Counted from the stretch's first letter, positions 1 to 9,014 are shown. The stretch: DNA of 64,000 nucleotides from Haloferax prahovense DSM 18310 (GCF_000336815.1 NZ_AOLG01000047.1:178136-242135); one strand, 5' to 3'. Notes: generated by a model from the sequence alone, not told the origin. Translations and numbers: made by a program.

Positions 1-1175
1 AACGTGTCGGCCTGCCGCATCAGGGGCTCGACGTACACGTCCGCGACCTGCGCCGCGCCGGTCCGCCGGAGGCTGGCGTCGATGACTTCGAGGTCGGCCA
101 AGAGTTCGCTCTCGTCCGCGTAGCCGTTCGGCCGCACGTCCTCGACGCGGCGGAGTCGCTCGCGCATCAGTTTGAGCTTCTGGCGGTACGGCTCGTTGGG
201 GTAGCGCTCGTCGGCCTCCTCGGCGACGACGGGGAGGAGTTCGCGGTCGGCCTTCAGCGAGCGTTCGAGCTCGTGGCCGGGGTCGATTCGCGTCGCGTCC
301 TGACTCAGCACACCGGAGAGACGTTTGAGCGAGTCGCTGTACTTTTCCAGGGCGACGCTGCGCTGGCGTTCGAGCGTATCCTCTGTCACCTCGGGCGTGA
401 CGAACGGGTTGCCGTCGCGGTCGGAGCCTGCCCACGACCGGAACTCGAACAGCTTCGGCACGTCGAGGCCGGGGTACTCGGCCCGAAGCTCCTCTTCGAG
501 TTCCTCGTACACCTCGCCGACAACGTCGAAAAGCGTGTTTTCGAGGTACCACTGGACGTTGCGGGCTTCGTCGGTCGGCTCCGGGCGGCGGTCGCGGACC
601 TGCGAGGTCTGCCAGAGGCTCGTCACCTCGGCGACGACGTGCCGCCACTCCTGGTCGTGTTCGAGGTCGGTGAGGCGGCGCTCGTCGAGCGTCTCCAGCC
701 GGTTGGCGATGGAGCGGAGCTTCGATTTCACCGTCTTGCGGCGGGCCTCGGTCGGGTGCGCCGTGAACGTCGGTTCGATGAGCACGTCTTCGAGGACCCG
801 TCCCAGAAGCTCCTCGTCGACCTCCTCGTCGTCCAGCGCGTCGAGCGTGTCGAGGATACCGTCTTCGAGCGTCCCCTCCTGTGACGCCTCGCGGATGACG
901 CGAACACGCTCGCGCTCCTCGGCGAGGTTGATGAGTTCGAAGTAGGTGGTGAACGCGCGGGCGACGACGCTCTCGCGCTCCGGTTCGAGGTCGCCGACCA
1001 CGTCGTAGAGCCGCTCGCGCGACCCGGACTCGCCTTTCCGGTAGGCGATGGCCGCCTGCCGAAGCTCTTCGACCGTCTCGAACGACGCCGTCGACGTCTG
1101 CGCTTCGAGCACGTCCCCGAGCAACGCCCCGAGCTCGCGAACATCTTGCCGCACGTCTCTGGTGTGCAATCGCAT
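1..1175 (-). CDS. ppc: Phosphoenolpyruvate carboxylase, N-terminal part (runs off the window)
   Basis: Makes oxaloacetate from PEP and bicarbonate to refill the TCA cycle in the cytoplasm. About 391 N-terminal codons are visible, starting MRLHTRDVRQDVREL; the C-terminal half lies beyond base 1. Family motifs are clear: TAHPTEARRKTV (catalytic His region) and GSDRDGNPFVT. The start is the ATG complementary to 1173-1175, which gives the usual N-terminus and is followed upstream by an AT-rich stretch (about 1195-1260) suitable for a promoter. Divergent to the Rieske gene. Identification is firm; only completeness is limited. Confidence 0.95.
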   Translation of the reverse strand, partial: MRLHTRDVRQDVRELGALLGDVLEAQTSTASFETVEELRQAAIAYRKGESGSRERLYDVVGDLEPERESVVARAFTTYFELINLAEERERVRVIREASQEGTLEDGILDTLDALDDEEVDEELLGRVLEDVLIEPTFTAHPTEARRKTVKSKLRSIANRLETLDERRLTDLEHDQEWRHVVAEVTSLWQTSQVRDRRPEPTDEARNVQWYLENTLFDVVGEVYEELEEELRAEYPGLDVPKLFEFRSWAGSDRDGNPFVTPEVTEDTLERQRSVALEKYSDSLKRLSGVLSQDATRIDPGHELERSLKADRELLPVVAEEADERYPNEPYRQKLKLMRERLRRVEDVRPNGYADESELLADLEVIDASLRRTGAAQVADVYVEPLMRQADT

Positions 1176-1400
1176 CGTACTCGGATACGAGTAGCACATT
1201 CTAAAAGGCCACGAGTAACGTCGAAAATTTGCCCGGAAGTCGGTTCTAAACGAACGTTACGAACGTTTTCGTCCAGTTTTCGACGACCGACGAATTCCGC
1301 GCGTTCGAGCGGTCGAACCCCCTCGCTGGCGGCCGTTTCGTGGGGCGTACTACCACGGTGGATTCGTCACGCTTTTACTGGCCGCCTCGAAGGTGGGAGT

Positions 1401-2246
1401 ATGAGCGATAGCGACAAGTACCCCGCCGACTCGGGTCGCCGTCGGTTCGTCAAGGGCGTCGTCGGGGGAGCGGCGCTCGCGGGCGTGGGAACGACAGGCG
1501 CGGCCGCCATCAACACCGCAACGTCATCCACCGGGACCGGTGGGGGGCCGACGCAGGCGTACGCCATCGAGAACACCGGCGGTCCCGCACCGCGCGGCAT
1601 GCCGCAGATTCCGATTGAGATCGACGACGAGGGCTACATCCGCGGCGTCTGGCCGGAGGTACAGACCATCACCCAGAACGGTGTGGATGTCGAACTCGCC
1701 CTCACCGAGGACTACCAGGGGACGGGCGTCACCTACTCGCAGGACTGGTACCAGTACTGCGGCGTGCAGACCTACGAGGGCCTGAACCCGACCTACGAGT
1801 CTGACAACTACTTCCGCTCCGACAACGGCGGGTACGACTGGCAGTCCGAGACGTACAGCGCCGGCGACCGCCTGAACGTCAACGACTTCGACGAGTACGA
1901 GACCTGGGGCAACGGCATCGGACAGGCCGGCATCGGGATGCCCGCGACCGGCACCTGGCGCTCCCAAGACGCCGAGGACACAATTCCGATTCAGGTGCTC
2001 CGCTCGACGCGCATCGAGGAGGCCGCCCAAGACAACGAGTGGCTCGCCGCCTCGACGGACCAGGGCGTCATCGCGTGGCTCAACAAGTGTACCCACTTCT
2101 GCTGTGTCCCCGGCTACAAGCAGACGGCCAGTTCCGCCACGTTCGGCGGCGAAAACGGGGTCTACTGCCAGTGCCACCAGTCCATCTACGACCCCTTCTC
2201 CATCGTCCAGACGCTGTTTACGGCGCTGCCGCGCCCGGGCGAGTAA
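1401..2246 (+). CDS. Tat-exported Rieske [2Fe-2S] protein
   Basis: 281 aa. The N-terminus carries a twin-arginine signal/anchor (GRRRFVKG at residues 12-19, then an Ala/Gly-rich hydrophobic stretch), so the Rieske domain should face outside on the membrane, as in cytochrome bc-type complexes. Cluster motifs are CTHFCC (C230, H232, C235) and CQCHQS (C256, C258, H259): ligands C230/H232 and C258/H259, likely disulfide C235-C256. The usual Gly before the second Cys is C234. No cytochrome b gene is adjacent, so the partner is encoded elsewhere or the protein serves another chain. The ATG at 1401 is chosen because it places the Tat motif near the N-terminus; the longer open frame from 1146 is not supported. 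A T-rich stretch near 2301-2312 could terminate it. Confidence 0.88.
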   Translation: MSDSDKYPADSGRRRFVKGVVGGAALAGVGTTGAAAINTATSSTGTGGGPTQAYAIENTGGPAPRGMPQIPIEIDDEGYIRGVWPEVQTITQNGVDVELALTEDYQGTGVTYSQDWYQYCGVQTYEGLNPTYESDNYFRSDNGGYDWQSETYSAGDRLNVNDFDEYETWGNGIGQAGIGMPATGTWRSQDAEDTIPIQVLRSTRIEEAAQDNEWLAASTDQGVIAWLNKCTHFCCVPGYKQTASSATFGGENGVYCQCHQSIYDPFSIVQTLFTALPRPGE

Positions 2247-2484
2247 CGACCCTCGAAGCCGCCCTCCCGTTTCGAGTCCGACCGCGACGCGTTCCCGCCG
2301 TTTTCTCTTTTCCGACTCCCGAACGACCCGTTTCCGCCCCGACGAGCCGCTCGTTTCGAGCCCGTGGCCTCGTTTTCGTCTTCCGCCCACGAATGCCGAC
2401 GGAGCCGCCGCTCGCGGGATGTGGGTCGAATCCGAGAATGGTTTCGATTCGCCGGTTCGCTCGGCGCTCCGACGCGCCGGCGCG

Positions 2485-2748
2485 CTAGCCGCCGCTGACC
2501 GGCGGGAAGAGCGCGAGTTCGTCGCCGGCGGCGGCCTCCTCGCCGAGCGCGGCGGCTTCGCCGTTTCGCAGAACGTTGATGTGGTCGTACAGTTCACCGT
2601 CGTCGCCGAACACCCGCGATTCGAGCGCCGGGTGCGCCCCGACGAGGGCGTCGAGCGCGTCGCCGACGGTCGCGTCGCCGTCGACGTCGACCCGAACGGT
2701 CCGCGTGCCGGCGACTTCCGCGAGGTCGGCGAACAGCTTCCACTCCAT
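2485..2748 (-). CDS. samp1: Small archaeal modifier protein 1 (ubiquitin-like, beta-grasp)
   Basis: 87 aa from MEWKLFADLAEV to a C-terminal VSGG. SAMP1 is known in Haloferax to be adenylated by the E1-like UbaA and joined through its C-terminal Gly to protein lysines; it is MoaD-like and also serves molybdopterin synthesis. The sequence matches H. volcanii SAMP1 as I remember it, except near residues 14-15 and 70-72. An upstream in-frame ATG at 2775 would add nine residues (MSAGRRDGS) and overlap the stop of the preceding gene as ATGA; the 87-aa form is preferred because it is the described one. It is last in an apparent three-gene operon behind two TrkA-C membrane proteins. Confidence 0.93.
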   Translation of the reverse strand: MEWKLFADLAEVAGTRTVRVDVDGDATVGDALDALVGAHPALESRVFGDDGELYDHINVLRNGEAAALGEEAAAGDELALFPPVSGG

Positions 2749-2771
2749 ACTCCCGTCTCGTCGCCCGGCGC

Positions 2772-4265
2772 TCATGAGGATTGCGCCCCTGACGACCGCG
2801 GCGCGTCGCCGTCGGAGTCGCCGTTTTCGTCTCCGTCTCCGTCTCCGTCTCCGTCGCCCCCGCCGTCAGTTCGGCTCGTGTCGGTCGTCGCCCGGCGTTC
2901 GACCTTTCGGAGGACCTCCGGCCGGCCGACGACGTAGAGCGTGTCGCCGGCCGCCAGTTCGCGTCCCCGGCCGGGAATCGCGTCCACCGGGCGGTTCGCC
3001 GACCGGATGGCGACAACGGTCGTGTCCACGTCCGAAACCGCCAGTCCGTCGAGGTCTGCACCCGGTGCGACGGTCGTGACCGCCATCGTCTCGTCGGCGT
3101 TCCGGAGGAGCGACGCGAACTCGCGGTCGACGTGGGGGTCCGCGGGGAGCGTCACGAGTCGGTACTGCTCGCCGCTCGTCAGGCGGTCGGCGTCCTCCTC
3201 GTCGAGGGCGACGGTCGCCACGTCGTCGGCGACGCCGCGAAGTTCGCCGAAGGCGACGCGGGCCGGCGCGGCCGGCGCGTCGGTGCCGCCGTCGGACAAC
3301 GACCCCGAACCGCTGGGAGGCGTCTCGGTCGTCGGTTCGGCGGACTGGGCCGGTTCAGTCGCGTCGGTCGCTCCCGCGACGGCGTCGCCCGACGGGTCGT
3401 TTTCGTCGTCAGCCGCCGGCTTCGGAACCGACCAGACCTGCACGGGGTCGCCGGCGGCCGCGCCGGAACCGGGGTCGCCGCGAATGGCGACCGCGACGGT
3501 GCCGGGTGCGAGCGTCGGCCCGAGGCCGGCCGCGCGACTGCCGAGCGCGAGGTACGACACCTCGTTCCCGCTGGCTTCGAACTCCACGTCGACGTGACCG
3601 ACGCCGTGGTCGTCCTTGATGCGCGTCGCGAGTCGGTCGCGGAGCTCGGCCTCGCTGAGCCGCCGGGGGAACAGCAGCGTCTTGCCGCTCAGTTGGGTCT
3701 TGACGGCCTCGCCGACCGGGTCGTACCCCTCGATGTCGCCGATGTCCTCGGGGAGCGTCACCGACGTGACGCGGCCGACGGTCCGGACCAGTCGGCTCAC
3801 GTCGGCGTCGAGTTCCTTCGCGCCCGCGACGGCGAACACGTCCGTCGCGAGTCGGTCGCCAGCGACGCGGCCGACCGGCGCGATAAGCGCTCCGCCAAGG
3901 AGCGACACGGTGTTGAAGAGGACGGTGTCGAGTTGGAACACCTCGGTCTCGGTGCCGGTGGTGAACGCGCCGAACAGGCCGATCGTGTTCAGGTAGAGCG
4001 CGACGACCGCCCCGCCGAAGAGGACCGAAAGCGCCCGCGGGATTATCTCCCGGGTGTACCACCGGTAGAGCAGCGAGGCGATCGCCGAGACGACGAACGC
4101 GCCGACGACGAGTCCGACGAACCGGAGAATCTGCAGGACGAGCGAGTCGTCCGCCGGCGGAATCGACACCTGTCCGGCGGTCGCCGACCCCCCGACCGCC
4201 GCGAGCAGGTCGGCGGCGGGTGCGGCCGAAGCGGGCCCGGCGGCCGAGGCGAGGGCGGCGAACAT
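2772..4265 (-). CDS. Membrane protein with TrkA-C (RCK_C) domain
   Basis: 497 aa. The N-terminus has about three hydrophobic segments (near residues 45-70, 82-105 and 118-140), then soluble domains containing the motif IGDIEGYDPV, a variable acidic linker, and a C-terminal RCK_C ligand-binding domain (AAGDTLYVVGRPEVL). The tail is low-complexity Asp-Gly repeats encoded by a hexanucleotide repeat. RCK_C domains regulate ion channels and transporters by binding ligand. The ATG at 4265 overlaps the upstream stop as TGATG, so translation is probably coupled. It is a divergent paralog of the upstream gene (shared DIEGY-PV motif). Transport activity cannot be shown; a K+-linked regulatory role is an inference. 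Confidence 0.75.
   Translation of the reverse strand: MFAALASAAGPASAAPAADLLAAVGGSATAGQVSIPPADDSLVLQILRFVGLVVGAFVVSAIASLLYRWYTREIIPRALSVLFGGAVVALYLNTIGLFGAFTTGTETEVFQLDTVLFNTVSLLGGALIAPVGRVAGDRLATDVFAVAGAKELDADVSRLVRTVGRVTSVTLPEDIGDIEGYDPVGEAVKTQLSGKTLLFPRRLSEAELRDRLATRIKDDHGVGHVDVEFEASGNEVSYLALGSRAAGLGPTLAPGTVAVAIRGDPGSGAAAGDPVQVWSVPKPAADDENDPSGDAVAGATDATEPAQSAEPTTETPPSGSGSLSDGGTDAPAAPARVAFGELRGVADDVATVALDEEDADRLTSGEQYRLVTLPADPHVDREFASLLRNADETMAVTTVAPGADLDGLAVSDVDTTVVAIRSANRPVDAIPGRGRELAAGDTLYVVGRPEVLRKVERRATTDTSRTDGGGDGDGDGDGDENGDSDGDAPRSSGAQSS
2828..2855. repeat. Hexanucleotide microsatellite (CGTCTC)n inside a coding sequence
   Basis: Four perfect copies plus a partial fifth of CGTCTC. 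Read on the minus strand it encodes the Asp-Gly repeat in the C-terminal tail of the TrkA-C membrane protein. Copy-number change by slippage would stay in frame. Confidence 0.85.
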
Positions 4266-5476
4266 CACGCGACCGCCTCCTCGAAGCCGGTGAGGTCGCT
4301 TCTCGACCCGACCGCATAGAGCGTGTCGCCGGCGGAAATCTCCTGGTCTCCCCGCGGCGCAATCGTCCAGTTCCCGCCGTGGCGGACCGCGAGAACGGCC
4401 ACACCGTAGCCGTCGCGGACGCCGGCCTTCCCGAGTGTCACCCCGTCAAGTGGGCTCTCGGCGCGGACTGAGAGCCGCGAGAAGCGCTTGCCCGCGCGGC
4501 GGAGCAGGGAGACGAGTTCGAACTCCCGGCGGACGCCGCGGGAGGTGACGATGAACCGCTTCACGTCGCTCCCGAGAAGCGATTCGACCTTGCCTCGGTC
4601 GACCGCGAGCGTGACGCGGCCTTCGCCGCCGACGGCCGTCGGCGTGCGCGGCGCGGCCTTCGGGGCGTCGTCCTCGTCCTCGTCCTCGTCGGCGTCGCTC
4701 GGGGTCTCGACGACCGATTCGACTCCGGCGACGCTCGCCGGGACGGTGCCGCCGTCGGTGACGACGACCACCTCGTCGCCGCGCGCGAGTCCAGTCGGGA
4801 CGAGCGCCGTCACCGACACCGCGCGCTTGCCCGTCGGGAGGCGCTTCGAGAGACCGCCGACCGGGGCCGCGGCGGAGACGGTCGCACGGGCTCGTTCATC
4901 GAGTCTGACCTCGACGGCGGCGAGGTCGAACTCGTTCTGCAGGCGGTCGGCGAACCGCGATTCGAGTTCCACGAGCGGGATGTCGGCGGGGAACGTCCAC
5001 TCGCCGTTTCGGATACTGGTACGGATGTCCAGTGGGACCGGCGGGTAGCCCTCGATATCGCCGACCTCACCGGTGACGGTGACGCTGACCTGTCCGCGGC
5101 CGCCGACGAGTTCGACCACGTCGGTCGAGAGCGACCGCTCGGTGAGCTTTCGCAGCGACATCTTCCGCGGGATGTCGTTGGCGAAGGCGTCCCCGCGGTT
5201 GTGCGCGTACAGCGACCCCATCAAGACGACAAGCAGCGCGACCGTCAGCCTGACCTGACTCTCCGACTGGGTGATTGTCGGGTCGGCCAGCGCCATGAGA
5301 CCGCCGCTCGCGCCCGCGATGGCGACGCTGAGGACGACGACGGCGAGGCCCGGAACGGTGACGCCGGTGACGTAGCGGAAGCCGAATCCGAGGAGCCACG
5401 CGACGGCGGCCGGGACGAGCCCGGTGAGAATGCCGAAGTACAGCCCGTAAACGACTTCGACGGGGAGTGAAGCCAT
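4265..5476 (-). CDS. Membrane protein with TrkA-C (RCK_C) domain
   Basis: 403 aa, first gene of the operon ending in samp1. About four hydrophobic segments lie in residues 5-105, followed by VGDIEGYPPVPLDIR, a second beta-rich region, an Asp/Glu linker (DADEDEDEDDAP) and a C-terminal RCK_C domain (VAVLAVRHGGNWTIAPRGD, then AGDTLYAVGS). The ATG at 5476 directly precedes the first membrane segment; the open frame extending to 5743 would overlap the divergent K+ channel gene and is rejected. It shares domain order with the next gene, suggesting an ancient tandem duplication. The ligand and transported ion are unknown. Confidence 0.75.
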   Translation of the reverse strand: MASLPVEVVYGLYFGILTGLVPAAVAWLLGFGFRYVTGVTVPGLAVVVLSVAIAGASGGLMALADPTITQSESQVRLTVALLVVLMGSLYAHNRGDAFANDIPRKMSLRKLTERSLSTDVVELVGGRGQVSVTVTGEVGDIEGYPPVPLDIRTSIRNGEWTFPADIPLVELESRFADRLQNEFDLAAVEVRLDERARATVSAAAPVGGLSKRLPTGKRAVSVTALVPTGLARGDEVVVVTDGGTVPASVAGVESVVETPSDADEDEDEDDAPKAAPRTPTAVGGEGRVTLAVDRGKVESLLGSDVKRFIVTSRGVRREFELVSLLRRAGKRFSRLSVRAESPLDGVTLGKAGVRDGYGVAVLAVRHGGNWTIAPRGDQEISAGDTLYAVGSRSDLTGFEEAVA

Positions 5477-5576
5477 GGACCGGTACACTCGCCGACGGAA
5501 TAAAGACGTGACGACGCGCCCGTGACAGGCCGATACCCGACCGTTTTTGGCCTCGGACGCCAGAACTGGGAGAGAC

Positions 5577-6815
5577 ATGGCTTCGGTACGCGAGTGGGTC
5601 GGTGCCCGCGCGACGATTGGGACGGTGTTCTTCGCCGCCGTCCTATCGGTCGCCATCGGCATCCTCAACATCAGCTCCCCGGTCACCGGCGGCGTGCTGG
5701 CACCGTACATCCCGGAAGCGGTCCGCATCACCGCCGGCTTCACCGGGACGCTGACGGGCTTTCTGCTCCTCGCGAGCGTCTTCGGACTCCGCCGACGCTA
5801 CCGCGCCGCGTGGTACTCGACCGCGGTGTTGCTCCCGGTGACTGCCGCGCAGGGGCTCATCCAGTCGCCGGAACGGGCGGCACCCCTCGTCGGCCTCTCG
5901 CTTATCAGTCTCGCGCTCCTGCTTTTCAACCACAGGGCGTTCGACCGCGACCTCGACCTGACGGCGACACAGCTGTCGGCCCTGCTCGCCATCGCGGGCG
6001 CACAGACCTACGCGACCGCCGGGGCGTGGGCGCTCAGAGAGCAGTTCAACGGCATCGACACGCTGTTCGACGCGTTCTACTTCGGCGTCGTCACCGGCAG
6101 CACGGTCGGCTACGGCGACATCACGCCACAGACCGCCATCGCAAAGCTGTTCGGCATCTCGGCGCTGTTGCTCACGGTGGCGACGTTCGCTGTGGCGCTC
6201 GGTGTCCTGCTCACGCCCGCAATCGAAGCGCGACTCACCAAAGCACTCGGACGCATGACCGAATCACAACTCGACATCCTGGAGAACCACGTCCTCGTCC
6301 TCGGCTACGGGGAACTGACAGAACCGATTCTCGAAGAGCTCGGCGACCGCGCCCGCGTCGTCATCGTCACGCCCGACGAGAGCCGCGCCAAGCGCCTCAC
6401 CGACCGCGGCTACGACGTGGTCACGGACGACCCGAGCGACGAGGAGGCGCTCCAGCGGACCCGCGTGGACGCCGCCCGCTCGGTCGTCGTCGCCACCAAC
6501 AACGACGCCGAAGACGCGCTGGCCATCCTCACGGCGCGACAGCTCAACCCCGACGTGCACATCGTCGCGGCGGCGACCCAGCGCGAAAACGAGCGAAAGC
6601 TCCGCCGCGCCGGGGCCAACACCGTCATCAGCCCGGCGGCGCTCGGCGGTCACTTCCTCGCCGAGTCCGCCGTCGGCGGGAGCGGCCTCGAAACCATCGA
6701 GGAACGGCTGCTCGACGAACAGCCCACCGACCCGACCGTAGACGAGACGGTCGAGACGAACGGGAAGGGTGCGGCCGACGAGACCGACGACACCGACGAG
6801 ACGAACCGCTCGTAA
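5577..6815 (+). CDS. One-pore potassium channel with RCK/TrkA-N domain
   Basis: 412 aa. Four or five hydrophobic helices precede a pore loop with the K+ selectivity filter STVGYGDITP, then an inner helix and a cytoplasmic Rossmann-type RCK domain beginning VLVLGYGELTEPIL (GxGxxG-like nucleotide site). Predicted function is ligand-gated K+ conductance; the family includes MthK and Kch. The tail is Thr/Glu/Asp-rich and probably disordered. Divergent from the TrkA-C operon across about 100 bp, so the two units may share K+-related regulation (inference). The ATG at 5577 is preceded by a T-rich box around 5541-5549. Confidence 0.9.
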   Translation: MASVREWVGARATIGTVFFAAVLSVAIGILNISSPVTGGVLAPYIPEAVRITAGFTGTLTGFLLLASVFGLRRRYRAAWYSTAVLLPVTAAQGLIQSPERAAPLVGLSLISLALLLFNHRAFDRDLDLTATQLSALLAIAGAQTYATAGAWALREQFNGIDTLFDAFYFGVVTGSTVGYGDITPQTAIAKLFGISALLLTVATFAVALGVLLTPAIEARLTKALGRMTESQLDILENHVLVLGYGELTEPILEELGDRARVVIVTPDESRAKRLTDRGYDVVTDDPSDEEALQRTRVDAARSVVVATNNDAEDALAILTARQLNPDVHIVAAATQRENERKLRRAGANTVISPAALGGHFLAESAVGGSGLETIEERLLDEQPTDPTVDETVETNGKGAADETDDTDETNRS

Positions 6816-6853
6816 CCGCGCGCCGCCTCCGCTCTGACTCTACAACCGCGCGC

Positions 6854-8278
6854 TCAGTGCCCGCGGTCGAACACCGCAACGTCGCAGTCTATCTCGCGGA
6901 TTCGCTCGAACGTCGGCGGCGAGATGAACCGCGAGGCGGGCGAGCGGTCGCCGCTGGACCCGAGCACCACGAGGTCGTAGGTGGCGGCGTTCGAGGCGAT
7001 GAAGTCGGTCACGTCGGAGCGGGCGACCCGCGTCTCGATGTTCCCGTCTGCGGTTTCGACCAGATTGGCGAGTTTCGACTCCGCGGGCCGGCGCTCGACC
7101 TCGGAGGAGATGCAGGTCGTGACGCTCACGCTCCCGGTCTGCCCGGCGAGGCGGGTTGCGAAGTCTATCATCGCGTGGGCAGAGTCGCCCGGCCGCGAGA
7201 CGAGGACGAGGATGCGCCGCCAGCGGGTGGTCTCACCGGTCGAGCGAAACGCCACGGTGTCGTACGACCCGCCGAAGAGGCCGCGGATGTAATCGGAAAG
7301 CAGGCCGCGATCCTCCTCGTAGGGCGTCACCACGAGGTCCGAGTTGGTGTTCGCCGCGGCCTCGGTCGTCGCGGTCAACGGGTCGCCGCGGGCGACCGCG
7401 ACCTCCACGGGCACGCCCAGTCGGGTCCGCAGTTGGTGCGCGCAGGATTCGAGGCGCTCGACCGACGCGTCGGCGTCGGTGTCGAGTTCGCCGCCGGCGT
7501 TCGTCTCCGCGTCCGCGTCGCCCTCGGCGGTCGCCGCCGGCGGGAGCACGTCGAGGAGGACGACCTTGCCGGCGCTGTGGGCGGCGGCGAGTCGGGCGGC
7601 GAAGAAGGCCGTCTGGGTCGCCGCCTCCCCGCGCATCGGGACGAGCACGTGGTCGTCGCCGCGGACGGTCCCGTAGAGGTACTCCGCGCGGCGCTCGTAG
7701 AACTGCTCGCGCCAGATAGTGAACGCGATGGCGATGACGACGCTGGCGAAGAAGATGCTCACCACGTACTCCTCGGGGTTCACGTCGCCCGTGACGAGCG
7801 TCAGGAGCGCCGTCGAAAACGCGGAGGGGGCTTCCACGTCGAGGAGCCACGTCGTGACCCCCGCGAGGAAGATGGCGAGCGCCGCCGCCGACGGGTGGAC
7901 GATTGCGGTCCCCGTCGGGCCGTAGGTCCACCCGGTAAAACCGACCGCGACGAGGCCGCAGAGCGCGCCGATAGTGAGTGCGACGACGAACTTCACCGGC
8001 GACGCGTACCGCCCCTCTGGGTCGGAAAACAGCGTGTACGACCCCGACGCGAGCGGCGGGAACAGCAGGAACGAGAGCGTGCTGACCGAGTTGGAGACGA
8101 ACGTCACCCCGGCGATGAGCACGGGGATGATGAGGAGAATCGAGAGGTGAAGCAGGTTGTTCGTGTTCTCTATCCACCGACCGAACGCCACCATCTCACG
8201 CCGCTCTATCCGGCGGAGCCGGGCGCGGAGCGCGCCGGCGCGTGCGACCGCTCGGGCCGCGAGGTGGCGCAGGTCCAC
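6854..8278 (-). CDS. HPP-family membrane protein fused to Usp-like domains
   Basis: 474 aa. Residues about 35-185 form four or five membrane helices with HPP-family features (TLSFLLFPPLASGSYTLFSDP and PTGTAIVHPSAAALA). Residues 210-340 and 360-474 look like two universal-stress-protein folds (HVLVPMRGEA near the start of the first, DLVVLGSSGDRSPASRF in the second). HPP proteins have been linked to nitrite transport in plastids and cyanobacteria; the substrate here is unknown. The upstream uridine phosphorylase gene ends seven bases before this start, so co-transcription is likely. An internal ATG at 8194 is a possible shorter start. Confidence 0.78.
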   Translation of the reverse strand: MDLRHLAARAVARAGALRARLRRIERREMVAFGRWIENTNNLLHLSILLIIPVLIAGVTFVSNSVSTLSFLLFPPLASGSYTLFSDPEGRYASPVKFVVALTIGALCGLVAVGFTGWTYGPTGTAIVHPSAAALAIFLAGVTTWLLDVEAPSAFSTALLTLVTGDVNPEEYVVSIFFASVVIAIAFTIWREQFYERRAEYLYGTVRGDDHVLVPMRGEAATQTAFFAARLAAAHSAGKVVLLDVLPPAATAEGDADAETNAGGELDTDADASVERLESCAHQLRTRLGVPVEVAVARGDPLTATTEAAANTNSDLVVTPYEEDRGLLSDYIRGLFGGSYDTVAFRSTGETTRWRRILVLVSRPGDSAHAMIDFATRLAGQTGSVSVTTCISSEVERRPAESKLANLVETADGNIETRVARSDVTDFIASNAATYDLVVLGSSGDRSPASRFISPPTFERIREIDCDVAVFDRGH

Positions 8279-8285
8279 GGTTCGG

Positions 8286-9014
8286 TTACGCGAGGTCGGT
8301 GACGGCGTCGAGCGTGATGGAGATGGCGCGCTCGACGTTGTTCTTGGCCTTCTCGGGGAGTTCCTCGTCCGAGTCGGCTCCCTTCTGGGTGCCGGCGACG
8401 AGGTTGCCGTCGACCGTGCAGATAGCCCCGGCGCGGAGGCCCTTCCGGCGGGCGAGCGAGAACACCGTCGCGGCCTCCATCTCGATGGCGAGCAAGCCGG
8501 CGGCGTTCCAGTCGTCGACGTACTCGTCGGACTCGTTGTAGAACGCGTCGTCGGAGACGATGGGGCCGACGTGGACGTCCTCGTCGTTGGCCTCCGCCGA
8601 GTCGACGAGCGACGTGAGCACGTCGTAGTCGGGGACGGCCGGGTAGACTTCGGACTCGTAGCGCTTCGAGGTGCCCTCCTCCTTGGCCGCGCCCGTGGCG
8701 ACTATCATGTCGCCGACTTCGATGTCCGCCTGCAAGGCACCGATGGTGCCGACGCGGATGAACGTCTCCACGCCGACGCGGGAGAGTTCCTCGATGGCGA
8801 TGGCCGCCGAGGGGCAGCCGATACCGGTCGAGGAGATGGTGAGCGGGACGCCCTCGTACTCGGCGTTGACGACCTTGTACTCGCGGTTCTGCGCGACTTC
8901 CTCGACGTTGTCACACTGCTTCGCGATGCGGTCGACGCGCCCGGGGTCGCCCGGGATGAGCGCGATGTCGTTCACGTCGCCTTCTTCGACGAGGAGATGG
9001 GGCTGTTTCGCCAT
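8286..9014 (-). CDS. udp: Uridine phosphorylase-like nucleoside phosphorylase
   Basis: 242 aa, NP-I family trimer/hexamer fold. Family motifs visible: LIPGDPGRVDRIA (phosphate loop), VGTIGALQ, and AIEMEAATVFSLA (nucleoside/ribose contact). It should cleave a nucleoside with phosphate to base plus (deoxy)ribose-1-phosphate. Substrate choice between uridine and purine nucleosides cannot be settled from sequence, but IEMEAATVF resembles uridine phosphorylases. Downstream is the HPP-Usp gene. A PfkB kinase and deoC within 3 kb support pentose salvage. Confidence 0.88.
   Translation of the reverse strand: MAKQPHLLVEEGDVNDIALIPGDPGRVDRIAKQCDNVEEVAQNREYKVVNAEYEGVPLTISSTGIGCPSAAIAIEELSRVGVETFIRVGTIGALQADIEVGDMIVATGAAKEEGTSKRYESEVYPAVPDYDVLTSLVDSAEANDEDVHVGPIVSDDAFYNESDEYVDDWNAAGLLAIEMEAATVFSLARRKGLRAGAICTVDGNLVAGTQKGADSDEELPEKAKNNVERAISITLDAVTDLA

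Noticed and set aside
1146-1400. Extension of the Rieske gene to 1146
   Set aside because: Would put the Tat signal about 97 residues inside the protein and overlap the divergent ppc start.
5522-8302. 926-aa open frame on the plus strand
   Set aside because: Arg/Pro/His-rich composition typical of GC-rich shadow frames; it covers the K+ channel gene in another frame and the HPP-Usp gene on the opposite strand, both with clear domains.
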